The translations under genes were made by a program, and so were the position numbers. A stretch of 64,000 bases of DNA from Candidatus Woesearchaeota archaeon (GTDB taxonomy: Archaea; Nanobdellota; Nanobdellia; Woesearchaeales; UBA10216), in contig JACPCV010000003.1 of NCBI GenBank assembly GCA_016184345.1, forward strand, positions 124,001 to 188,000. The letters run 5' to 3'. The notes beneath the pieces are model-generated. The model had not been told where the DNA came from, did no database searches, and saw nothing but the letters and a program-made list of their open reading frames with translations. This document shows, in pieces, positions 55,794 through 64,000 of this stretch; positions within the stretch are counted from its first letter, which is position 1; each line of letters begins with the position of its first letter.

Positions 55794-58700
55794 ATGAAAA
55801 ATAAAACTAAACCTGAAATAAGAAAGATTACTTTTGCGGTAATTGAATCTTTCTTGATGGTTTTGAGCTTGTTCGCCTTTGCGCAGCCGGTTAGTGCTGC
55901 CCTGCCTGTTATCACGCCAATCAGCAACCAGACAGGAGTTCTAGGCACAGGGTTTGCCTTCACTGTCTCAGCAACCGATGCTGACGGGGATGCTTTGTCA
56001 TTTTCTCTCGGAGCCAACGCACCTCCTGATGCTGTAATTGACCCGTTAACCGGAGCTTTTTCCTGGACACCTGCGGCTCCCGGAACGTACATGTTTGATA
56101 TCGTGGCAGCTGACGGCACAAACGCCCCAGCTTCAACAGGCCGTTTGATTGAGAACCGCAATCTCGGCTCTGATGGCAGATTCGGCAGTGCAGATGACAG
56201 CATAACAGGCGGCATGGCGACGTGGGCAGCAGTGAAGGCGCAGGTGCGCGACATTCTGGGCATTGCGCTTGACGATTTTGATGCTCTTGACCTGCCCATG
56301 GTGGCTGCTGACCAATACGGGAACTTCATCCCCGGGTCAAGCGGCTTCCCCCAGCTTGTGATGCCCGGCGCGGCAGCATCCGACCCTTCTGTCCTCGTTG
56401 AAGGCAACCCTTTGGCACCGATTGACGCTTCTGGAGCAATCCGCACAGGCCACCCTGCCCTGGTTGACATAGCGCACACCGCCAACCCGCTTAGCAGCAG
56501 GGGAGCACCTCTGGCAGCCGACTCAGACAACGCGATAGGCCTGTCCGAGCCAGGCACCTATGACAACGAACTGCTCGATGTGCACTACATTGCAGGCGAC
56601 CCAAGGGTTAATGAGAACATCGGCCTGATTTCAGTACACCACATGTTCCATTCAGAGCACAACCGCCTTGCTGAGTACATCAAGAAGGTCATAATCGAAG
56701 CCGGCGACCCGGCATTCCTAAGCCAGTGGCTGATGCCAGGCACTGCGCCTGCAGAGTTCCCGGCAACGCAAGCAGAGATAGATACACTCTCGTGGAACGG
56801 CGAACGGCTGTTTCAGGCAGCCAGGTTTGCCACAGAGATGCAATATCAGCACCTTGTATTTGAGGAGTTTGCGCGCAAAATCCAGCCGCAGGTCAACGCT
56901 TTCTCCGGTTACCATACTGAAATTGACCCTGCAATTGTTGCAGAGTTTGCCCATACAGTCTACAGGTTCGGCCACACCATGCTGCTTGACGAGATTAGCC
57001 GCATAAGCGCCAACGGCACGCAAAACAACATTGACCTGATAAGCGCTTTTCTGAACCCGCTCGAGTTCGCAGCCAGCGGAGTTACGCCTGAACAGGCAGC
57101 AGGCGCTATTGCGCGCGGCACTACAAGCCAGGTCGGCAATGAGATTGACGAGTTTGTCACAGAAGCGCTGCGTAACAACCTGCTGGGCCTTCCGCTTGAC
57201 CTCGCAGCGATTAACCTGGCGCGAGGCCGCGACACAGGCATTCCATCGCTCAACGCAGCGCGCAGGCAGTTCTATGACGCTACTGGCGATGCTGCCTTAA
57301 AGCCCTATGAAAGCTGGACTGAATTCGGGCTTGCTATCAAGCATCCTGAATCGCTCATTAACTTTATAGCTGCTTATGGCACTCACCCAAGCATAGCCTT
57401 AGCTGCTACATTGGCAGACAAGCGCGCAGCAGCAGCCCTGCTCGTCCTTGGCGGTGCAGGCGCGCCTGCCGACAGAATTGACTTTCTTGACAGCACCGGA
57501 AGCTGGAGCAGCACTAACGGCGGCCTGCCGACAACCGGCGTTGATGACGTTGACTTCTGGATAGGCGGCCTTGCTGAAAAGCAGATGCCGTTCGGCGGCT
57601 TTCTCGGCCCGACATTCAACTTCGTGTTTGAGATGCAGATGGAAAAACTCCAGGACGGCGACCGCCTGTACTACCTGTCCCGCACCGCAGGGCTTAACTT
57701 CCTTACCCAGCTTGAGCAGAACTCGTTTGCAGAGCTGGCGATGCGCAACACAGACCTGAGGCACCCGCCTCATGATATTTTCTCCCATCCCGCATTTACA
57801 ATCGAAGCCGGCACAATAAATCCTGCAGCAATGCCTCCTGACACAGTCATCATGCCTGACGGCACCATACGCTACATAGGCATTGAGCACATCGTCATGG
57901 GCGGCACGCCAAACAATGACAGGATGCGGTCCAGCGAGGGCGATGACACGCTCTGGGGAGATGAGGGCAACGACCGGTTGGAGGGAGGTTCTGGCAACGA
58001 TTTCATTGGAGGAGGTGCTGGCGACGACATTCTCACTGACATATTCGGAGACGACAATATCAAGGGAGATGAGGGCAACGACGTCATCAATGGCGGCTCA
58101 GGCATAGATCTCATCCTTGGCGGCTCTGGCAACGACTTCATAATTGGAGGCAGGGACCCTAAAGAAATCTTTGGCGGCACGGGAAACGACTTCATAATGG
58201 GCGGGGACTCCTCAGACGTAGTGTTTGGCAACGAGGGTGATGACTGGATTGAGGGCGGAGCCCAGGCCGATGCGCTCATGGGCGACAATGATAACCCGTT
58301 CGAGGACAGCGCCATACTAGGCAACGACGTCCTTATTGGCGGTGGCGGTGACGACGACTACCACGGCGAGTCAGGAGATGACATAATGCTCGCCGATCCG
58401 GGAATTGAGCGCAGCGAGGGCATGCTTGGCTTTGACTGGGTCATCTACAAAAACGACCCCCAGCCGGCTGATGCTGACATGTTTTTCGTTGACCTGATGC
58501 CTCCTGCAGTAAATGCACTCCGCGACAGGTTCCAGATGGTAGAAGGTTTGTCAGGAGGGAAATTCAACGACATCCTGCGGGGCGACAACAGCGGCACTGC
58601 CGAGCTCACAGCCATAGACCCCGCTACCGGCCTGAACAATGCGCTCAACAGCGCCCAGCAGATTGCGCTGATTGACGGCCTGCAGGGCCTGCTTGGAGAT

Positions 58701-60236
58701 GGAATAACATCATTCTCAGGCGGCAACATCCTTTTGGGCGGTGCGGGCAACGACACGATTGAAGGGAGGGGTGGCGACGACCTGATAGATGGTGATGCTT
58801 GGCTTAACGTGCGGCTAAGCGTGCGCGACCCAGCCAATCCAGATATCGAGGTTATGAGCGCAGACAGCATGACCAAGCTGCAGGCAGCCATGCTTTCCGG
58901 TTCTATAAATCCAGGCCAGATCAGGATTGTCCGCGAGATACTGGTGGCAGCTCCTGGCACAAGCGACAATGATACGGCTGTGTTCTCGGGCTTACGCGCT
59001 TTCTACACCATCAGTCCCCCTGACGCCTTTGGAAGAATAACAGTAGCTGACAACAGGATAATCAACGACAACAGCGGCGGCAACCGCGGCGCAACCGACG
59101 GCATAGACACGCTTCGCAACATCGAGCGGCTGCAGTTTTCTGATCAAGTTGTTATTCTGGCGCCAGGCTCCAATGCTGTATCAGCTCCATCCCTCACTGG
59201 TAACGTGCCGGCTCCGGAACCGGATAGCCTGCCTGACGGCAGGGGTTTTGACATCATCAAGTCAGACCTGCAGTTCATCCTGGACCAGATTAAGATAGCA
59301 GAAGCGCACTCAGCAGGAACGCCGCTTTCAAGCCTTATCCCAAAAAATCTCCTGCCTTGGGGGCTTCGTACAGTAGACGGCTCTTTCAACAACCTTGTAG
59401 ACAGTCAGTACAGCTACGGCACAGCGGACAGGACTTTCCCACGCCTCACCAAGCCAGAATTCAGCCAGGCAGAGAACGTGGCATTCGACCTGGACGGGCC
59501 CGGGCCGCTTGCAGTGGGCGACCCAACATCCTACGCGCAAACCAGAGGCTTCGTTTTTGACTCCAGGCCGCGCATCATAAGCAACCTTATCGTTGACCAG
59601 ACCTTTAACAACCCTGCGGCAGTGGCTGCTGCCGGCCCAGGCGCAGCGCCAGACCCGAATACAGGCACCAATACACTGTTTATCCCGAACATTGCTCCGG
59701 ATGCGGGGTTGTCCGCGCCGTTCAATGGGTGGTTTATCTTTTTCGGCCAGTTCTTTGACCACGGCCTTGACTTGGTCAACAAGGGAGGCAGCGGCACAGT
59801 ATTCATGCCTTTGCAGCCTGATGACCCGCTTTTCAACCCGGCCAGTCCTCAAACCAACTTCATGGTTTTGACCAGAGCTACCAACCAGCCAGGCAGCGAT
59901 GGCATATTGGGAACTGCAGATGATGTTCATGAGCATGTCAACCAGATATCGCCCTTTGTCGATCAGAGCCAGACATACGCCTCGCACCCATCCAACCAGG
60001 TTTTCCTGCGCGCATATAACGGCTTCAAAGCCAGCAACACATCGGCAGCTGTTTCGGTAACTATTGTAGTTGATGCAGCCCCTGCCATCTGCAGGACAGG
60101 CGCTGACACAACAGGGGATGGTGCAATAAGCACTCAGGAGATTCTCGCGTATGTAAGCAGCTGGAACCAGGGTCTTGTGACAAACGCAGATGTGCAGAGC
60201 GCGATAGACCTTTGGAACTCAGGGGTTGGGTGTTAA
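55794..60236 (+). CDS. Haem peroxidase of peroxidockerin type with permuted segments and RTX-like repeats
   Basis: 1480 residues with a signal peptide (VLSLFAFAQPVSA). Order: a putative Ig domain (about 38-108); peroxidase part from TGRLIENRNLGSDG (about 113) with VHHMFHSEHNRLAEY (E288, R291) and the proximal His in YRFGHTML (H394); RTX-like nonapeptide repeats (about 702-868 and 980-1003; GGSGNDFIGGGAGDD); then at 1192-1411 the segment that in bacterial homologues comes first, with SQPR-like RPRIISNLIVDQT, IPNIAPDAGLSAPFN and the distal-His motif FFGQFFDHGLD (H1323), ending HPSNQVFLRAYN; and a dockerin-like EF-hand (about 1435-1480; DTTGDGAISTQEIL). No anchor is seen. The ATG at 55794 has GGGGG upstream. 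Confidence 0.82.
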   Translation: MKNKTKPEIRKITFAVIESFLMVLSLFAFAQPVSAALPVITPISNQTGVLGTGFAFTVSATDADGDALSFSLGANAPPDAVIDPLTGAFSWTPAAPGTYMFDIVAADGTNAPASTGRLIENRNLGSDGRFGSADDSITGGMATWAAVKAQVRDILGIALDDFDALDLPMVAADQYGNFIPGSSGFPQLVMPGAAASDPSVLVEGNPLAPIDASGAIRTGHPALVDIAHTANPLSSRGAPLAADSDNAIGLSEPGTYDNELLDVHYIAGDPRVNENIGLISVHHMFHSEHNRLAEYIKKVIIEAGDPAFLSQWLMPGTAPAEFPATQAEIDTLSWNGERLFQAARFATEMQYQHLVFEEFARKIQPQVNAFSGYHTEIDPAIVAEFAHTVYRFGHTMLLDEISRISANGTQNNIDLISAFLNPLEFAASGVTPEQAAGAIARGTTSQVGNEIDEFVTEALRNNLLGLPLDLAAINLARGRDTGIPSLNAARRQFYDATGDAALKPYESWTEFGLAIKHPESLINFIAAYGTHPSIALAATLADKRAAAALLVLGGAGAPADRIDFLDSTGSWSSTNGGLPTTGVDDVDFWIGGLAEKQMPFGGFLGPTFNFVFEMQMEKLQDGDRLYYLSRTAGLNFLTQLEQNSFAELAMRNTDLRHPPHDIFSHPAFTIEAGTINPAAMPPDTVIMPDGTIRYIGIEHIVMGGTPNNDRMRSSEGDDTLWGDEGNDRLEGGSGNDFIGGGAGDDILTDIFGDDNIKGDEGNDVINGGSGIDLILGGSGNDFIIGGRDPKEIFGGTGNDFIMGGDSSDVVFGNEGDDWIEGGAQADALMGDNDNPFEDSAILGNDVLIGGGGDDDYHGESGDDIMLADPGIERSEGMLGFDWVIYKNDPQPADADMFFVDLMPPAVNALRDRFQMVEGLSGGKFNDILRGDNSGTAELTAIDPATGLNNALNSAQQIALIDGLQGLLGDGITSFSGGNILLGGAGNDTIEGRGGDDLIDGDAWLNVRLSVRDPANPDIEVMSADSMTKLQAAMLSGSINPGQIRIVREILVAAPGTSDNDTAVFSGLRAFYTISPPDAFGRITVADNRIINDNSGGNRGATDGIDTLRNIERLQFSDQVVILAPGSNAVSAPSLTGNVPAPEPDSLPDGRGFDIIKSDLQFILDQIKIAEAHSAGTPLSSLIPKNLLPWGLRTVDGSFNNLVDSQYSYGTADRTFPRLTKPEFSQAENVAFDLDGPGPLAVGDPTSYAQTRGFVFDSRPRIISNLIVDQTFNNPAAVAAAGPGAAPDPNTGTNTLFIPNIAPDAGLSAPFNGWFIFFGQFFDHGLDLVNKGGSGTVFMPLQPDDPLFNPASPQTNFMVLTRATNQPGSDGILGTADDVHEHVNQISPFVDQSQTYASHPSNQVFLRAYNGFKASNTSAAVSVTIVVDAAPAICRTGADTTGDGAISTQEILAYVSSWNQGLVTNADVQSAIDLWNSGVGC

Positions 60237-60237
60237 C

Positions 60238-63200
60238 ATGAAAACGAAAAAACATAAGCAGGAAAGAGGGAAATTGAATTCAGGGCTAATCCTAATTGGC
60301 ATTCTCGTCCTTATGCTTGGCCTGAATAGCCTGAATATTCATACAGCCGCAGCTGTTACAGAGAGCAAAACATTCTACTTCCACAGTCAGCCCGCCCAGC
60401 TTGCGGGCAGCCACATCCTCAGCACCACAGCCCCAACCATTGCAAATTTGCAAGTAACTTCAATAACCAGCATCAGTTCGCCAAGCTTCAGGCACTTCCA
60501 TCCCGGCACAGCCAATGTTCAGGAAACCTTTGCCCAGGAGCCAGCCCACGCCCTCCCTGTTGATTCATCCTCATGGATTACAGACACACCACTAAACGGC
60601 ACTTTCCAGGCAGGAAGCTGGAGGTTTGTGGTGCATAAAATTGACAACATAGGAGGTGAGTTCTCAAAGCCGCATTTCAATGTCTACTCAAGCCCCAGCA
60701 ACACCTCCCTCGCCAATGCCGTCTTCCTTTTTGATGTCGAAGGCCCTGACTGGTGGAACAACCAGGACGAGCAGGTTAGCTTTGCCACGCCACAGCTTGG
60801 CAGCTTCACATTCAACGGCGAATACCTTGTAGTTCAGCTGTTTGACCACTGCATAGCCGACTGCAACGGCGGAAAAACACTGACAGTGCTTGAGGACGGC
60901 CTTACAGCGGCAACCCAAACGCGCGTAGAAGCTACGCTATTTACTCAAGCAGAGCCGCCAGACACTGTTCCTCCTGTTATTGCTGTTCTCGGATTGAATC
61001 CTGCCAGTGTTGTGCAGAACACTGCTTACGCTGATGCCGGCGCTACCGCGCTTGATGGCGTTGATGGCGATGTTACAAGCAGAATAGTTGTTACCGGGCT
61101 TCCGCTTGACACAGCAACCATTGGCACAAAAATTGTCACCTATAACGTTTCAGACCTGTCAGGAAACAACGCATCTGCACAAAGAACTGTGGAAGTTGTC
61201 CCAGACACTGTCAAGCCTGTCATAACTATTCTGGGGAGCAGCCCTGCCACGGTAGAGTTTGGCACAGCCTATTCTGATGCAGGTGCAACCGCTTCTGACA
61301 ATGTCGATGGCGACCTGACAGCTTCCATTGTGGTGACAGGCACAGTAAACACCTCAGCGCTTGGAGCTTACAGCGTTAACTACACTGTTACAGACTCTTC
61401 AGGCAATACTGCTTCAGCAGCGAGGATAGTGAATGTTGTTGACACAACCAGGCCAGTGTTAACAGTTCTTGGTGTGAATCCTGTTAGTGTGAATGTGGGC
61501 GAGGCATACGCGGATGCCGGTGCTACTGCTTCTGATAATGTGGACGGAACAATTGCTGTTGTGGCAGATGGCCTTCCGATAAGTACAGAAGCTGCAGGAA
61601 CTTTCACAGTTATGTACACTGCAACTGACTCGTCAGGCAACACAGCAACTGCTTCACGGACTGTGAACGTAATTGCTCCCGATACTACTCCTCCTGTGAT
61701 AACAATTCTTGGAGAAAATCCTGTAACCATCCCGCACAGCTTAACCTACACCGATGCTGGCGCTACTGCCACTGACGCCGTTGATGGAGCTGTTGCTGTA
61801 ACAGCCGCAGGAGCGGTCAATACTGCAGCTGTAGGCGCTTATACAATCACATACACGGCAACTGATGCTGCTGGCAACACCGCAACAGCAGAAAGAGCTG
61901 TTAACGTTATAGCGCTATCCTCCGCATCAACAGTAACGAGGAGCTTCTCCACACCAACGCCAGATGCCTGCTCAGACCTTACTGTTACATTGACGGTTAG
62001 CGTCACAGGAGCTGATTCATTCTACGTGATAGACGAGCAGCTCCCTGATGGCTGGGCGGTCGTAAACCCAGGGACAGGAAACACGCAGCAGGCAGGTCAC
62101 ATCAAGTGGGCGGTAATAAGCGGAGCCATCAGCACCACGCACCAGTATTCGGTCGCGGTGCCGTGCTCTGCCTCAGGGCCTTTCCAATTCTCAGGAGAGT
62201 ATGGCTTCAACGACTTGGTAATGCACCAAATAGCAGGCCAGGGCAGAATGGATGTCACGCCAGCCGATACTGCTGCTCCCGTCATAACCGTAACTGGAGA
62301 AAACCCTGCAGACGTCGCACGCGATTCGGTTTACACCGATGCTGGCGCTACCGCGCTTGATGATGTTGATGGCCCTGTGCCTGTAACAACAAGCGGCGCT
62401 GTTGATACAGCAACCATTGGGACATACACAATCACTTACACGGCAACAGATGCTGCTGGCAACACCGCAACAGCATCAAGAACAGTAATTGTTTCGCCAC
62501 GCTTAAGCACAGTAAGCATAACACCTGCAGCAGCAACCGTAATGGTTGGAAGCACGCAGGAACTGACAGCGCTGGCCTTTGACGAAAGAGGAACAGCCAT
62601 TGCGCTGCAGCCGGCAATGCTCTGGCAGTCAAGCAATGTTTCAGTTGCAGCAGTCAGCGCAGAAGGCGTAGTAACGGCACTGGCCCCAGGAATAGCAGCA
62701 ATTACCGCTTCAGCAACAAAAGGCACAACAACCGCAGCAAACACCTCTACAATAACAGTAATGCCTGTTCCTGTCCTGACAGTAGTTGGTGTCACGCCTG
62801 TAGCTGCTACGCTTACAACCGGGCAGACCATGCAGTTGAACGCTCCGCCATTGGACCAGAATGGCGCAGCTTTTGCGGGTGCAACAGTGAATTGGTCTAG
62901 CAGCAATTCTGCCATTGCAGCAGTAGACAACGCTACAGGGCTTGTTACAGCAGCAGGTGCAGGCACTGCAACCATAACTGCCAGTGCTGCAAGCGGCAAC
63001 ATAATTGTACTTGGAACCTCAGCAATAACAGTCAACGCGCCACCCGCGCCTGCGTCATCAGCAGGCGGTGGGGGCGGAAGCTCAGGAGGTGGAGGCGGCA
63101 CTGGCAGCGGTGTGACTGGACAAGGTGGTGGCAGCTCTGCAAACTCGGAAAGCAGCCCGCTGCAGTCAGTGCTCCCTGGCGGTGAAGGAAAGTTCAGCTT

Positions 63201-63882
63201 CCAGAAGTTCAGCACCATAGCAGTCTATCAGATAGAGGCAAAGTTGGCTGGAGCAGCATCAAATCCGGCCATCACAGTTAGCGAGGCGCAGCTGGCAAGC
63301 AATGTGCCGCAGCCTTCAACTGCTGCAACAGGCAAAGGCAAGGTATACAAGTACCTGTCCATAGTAAAGTCAGGCATTGGAGATGTTTCCGAAGCAACAG
63401 TGTCATTCACTGTAAGCGCAGCATGGCTCAGCGAGAACAACATAGACCCTGCAACGGTAAAGCTCAGCCGGCTTGTTGCAGGCCAATGGAACACGCTTCC
63501 TACAAAAATGATAGGAAGCGACGGCCAGTTTTACAGGTACGATGCTGTAACTCCCGGCTTCTCAATATTCGCGATTAGCGGAGAGCCCAAGCAGCCTGCT
63601 GTAACAGCAGCCCTTGCAGCACAAAATCCTGAAGCGCCTGCGCCAAAGGCTGTGCCACAGGCCGAGAGTAAAGTCCAGCCTCAGGCAAGCATGGCTGCAA
63701 TCACCGGACAAGCAGTTACCACAGGCACAGGGCAGCCCAACCCGGGAGTTGGCGCTGTTATCATCGCAGCATCAGTTGCCGCAGCACTTATCGGAGCGGC
63801 GGTATGGCGTTTCAGGCGGGCAGGACTTCGCAGCCACAGGGCACTGTTCATAAGCGGTGGGAGGGTTTTGAGGCTAAAATGA
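60238..63882 (+). CDS. Giant secreted protein with DUF5011, Big2 and PGF-pre-PGF modules
   Basis: 1214 residues, starting 1 base after the peroxidase stop, so co-transcribed. A signal peptide (LILIGILVLMLGLNSL) precedes an N-terminal beta domain (to about 240), four DUF5011 Ig-like repeats (243-559; YADAGATALDGVDGDVT and like), a beta domain (565-675), a fifth DUF5011 repeat (679-751), two Big2 domains (about 755-841 and 845-933; SSNVSVAAVSAEGVVTALA), a Gly/Ser linker, PGF-pre-PGF (about 980-1118), ITGQAV (about 1154-1159), a hydrophobic span and a basic tail. Anchored adhesin or surface-layer component; it may hold the peroxidase at the surface. Confidence 0.85.
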   Translation: MKTKKHKQERGKLNSGLILIGILVLMLGLNSLNIHTAAAVTESKTFYFHSQPAQLAGSHILSTTAPTIANLQVTSITSISSPSFRHFHPGTANVQETFAQEPAHALPVDSSSWITDTPLNGTFQAGSWRFVVHKIDNIGGEFSKPHFNVYSSPSNTSLANAVFLFDVEGPDWWNNQDEQVSFATPQLGSFTFNGEYLVVQLFDHCIADCNGGKTLTVLEDGLTAATQTRVEATLFTQAEPPDTVPPVIAVLGLNPASVVQNTAYADAGATALDGVDGDVTSRIVVTGLPLDTATIGTKIVTYNVSDLSGNNASAQRTVEVVPDTVKPVITILGSSPATVEFGTAYSDAGATASDNVDGDLTASIVVTGTVNTSALGAYSVNYTVTDSSGNTASAARIVNVVDTTRPVLTVLGVNPVSVNVGEAYADAGATASDNVDGTIAVVADGLPISTEAAGTFTVMYTATDSSGNTATASRTVNVIAPDTTPPVITILGENPVTIPHSLTYTDAGATATDAVDGAVAVTAAGAVNTAAVGAYTITYTATDAAGNTATAERAVNVIALSSASTVTRSFSTPTPDACSDLTVTLTVSVTGADSFYVIDEQLPDGWAVVNPGTGNTQQAGHIKWAVISGAISTTHQYSVAVPCSASGPFQFSGEYGFNDLVMHQIAGQGRMDVTPADTAAPVITVTGENPADVARDSVYTDAGATALDDVDGPVPVTTSGAVDTATIGTYTITYTATDAAGNTATASRTVIVSPRLSTVSITPAAATVMVGSTQELTALAFDERGTAIALQPAMLWQSSNVSVAAVSAEGVVTALAPGIAAITASATKGTTTAANTSTITVMPVPVLTVVGVTPVAATLTTGQTMQLNAPPLDQNGAAFAGATVNWSSSNSAIAAVDNATGLVTAAGAGTATITASAASGNIIVLGTSAITVNAPPAPASSAGGGGGSSGGGGGTGSGVTGQGGGSSANSESSPLQSVLPGGEGKFSFQKFSTIAVYQIEAKLAGAASNPAITVSEAQLASNVPQPSTAATGKGKVYKYLSIVKSGIGDVSEATVSFTVSAAWLSENNIDPATVKLSRLVAGQWNTLPTKMIGSDGQFYRYDAVTPGFSIFAISGEPKQPAVTAALAAQNPEAPAPKAVPQAESKVQPQASMAAITGQAVTTGTGQPNPGVGAVIIAASVAAALIGAAVWRFRRAGLRSHRALFISGGRVLRLK

Positions 63883-63897
63883 GGGGGATTGATTTGG

Positions 63898-64000
63898 GTG
63901 TTTTGCCCTGACTGTGGTTCAGTGCTTTTTCCAAGGCGCCGCAAGGAAACCGGTAGGAACATTGTCGTTGAGTGCAGCTGCGGCTATTTCAACCTCAACG
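63898..64000 (+). CDS. Zinc-ribbon protein resembling TFS N-terminus, partial
   Basis: Cut by the right edge. GTG at 63898 opens VFCPDCGSVLFPRRRKE ... VVECSCGYFNLN, closely like the N-terminal ribbon of the TFS at 46448-46768 (FCPECGSILVP ... CSCGY). GGGGGAT lies about 9 bases upstream. It may be a second TFS or a shorter single-ribbon protein; the catalytic C-terminal ribbon cannot be seen. Confidence 0.6.
   Translation, partial: MFCPDCGSVLFPRRRKETGRNIVVECSCGYFNLN

Noticed and set aside
57399..57890. Long antisense frames opposite the peroxidase and surface genes
   Set aside because: They mirror codon bias of the real genes, have no promoters or ribosome sites and no family features.
60964..62490. 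DNA-level tandem repeats in the third surface gene
   Set aside because: They are diverged DUF5011 protein domains, not DNA repeats or CRISPR units.

Overview
The window is an archaeal chromosome segment, most likely from a DPANN-type lineage (Woesearchaeota, Pacearchaeota or Diapherotrites-like; the exact lineage cannot be fixed from sequence alone). Evidence for archaea: an S13-S4-S11-RpoD-L18e-L13-S9-RpoN cluster with archaeal-type proteins, TFE, TFS, archaeal LeuRS and CCA-adding enzyme, a Hef-like helicase and nuclease, an archaeal SRP RNA, an intron-containing tRNA, and TATA boxes 24-30 bases ahead of many start codons (leaderless transcripts). Evidence for DPANN: a single-chain PriS-PriL primase, many small or truncated versions of families, bacterial-type GAPDH and PGK, and giant surface proteins with PGF-pre-PGF modules and an ITGQAV motif.

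Layout. 1-2.5 kb: aspartate racemase-like gene (cut by the edge), split transketolase, and an exosome-linked RNA-binding protein. 2.5-8.1 kb: presenilin-like protease, SRP RNA, NAD kinase, LeuRS and a methyltransferase. 8.1-12.4 kb: ribosomal protein/RNA polymerase operon with a tRNA-Leu(GAG) inside. 12.5-20.3 kb: primase, Toprim protein, small zinc ribbons, TFE, two papain-like proteins, split Hef and a site-2 protease. 20.4-28.5 kb: mixed housekeeping and unknown genes, tRNA-Gly(CCC), Nth, a ferredoxin-DUF4346 fusion, a half-size MFS protein, LDH and dUTPase. 29.1-33.5 kb: nrdJ - zinc ribbon - cobalamin adenosyltransferase - nrdR, with candidate NrdR boxes. 35.6-41.5 kb: a Suf iron-sulfur operon led by an HTH regulator with a candidate operator. 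41.6-43.8 kb: gap and pgk. 43.9-48.6 kb: a long coiled-coil membrane protein, TFS, signal peptidase, an NMD3-like protein and a toxin-antitoxin pair. 48.9-49.9 kb: an AT-rich gene between inverted repeats. 50.0-52.6 kb: a PAP2-dolichol-kinase-like fusion and the CCA enzyme. 52.8-63.9 kb: three very large secreted proteins in one direction, the middle one a haem peroxidase whose segments appear circularly permuted.

Two families of short mobile-looking palindromic repeats run through the window. Family A is a cloverleaf-like element of 96, 96 and 51 bp, always a multiple of three, inserted in frame in rpl13, sufC and a coiled-coil gene. Family B is a hairpin with an A-rich tail of about 30-45 bp. 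At nrdR it sits between exact 12-bp direct copies of the gene start, at rps13 between longer imperfect copies, and two facing copies make up nearly all of the tRNA-Leu intron. Together with the peroxidase these are the most unusual things here.
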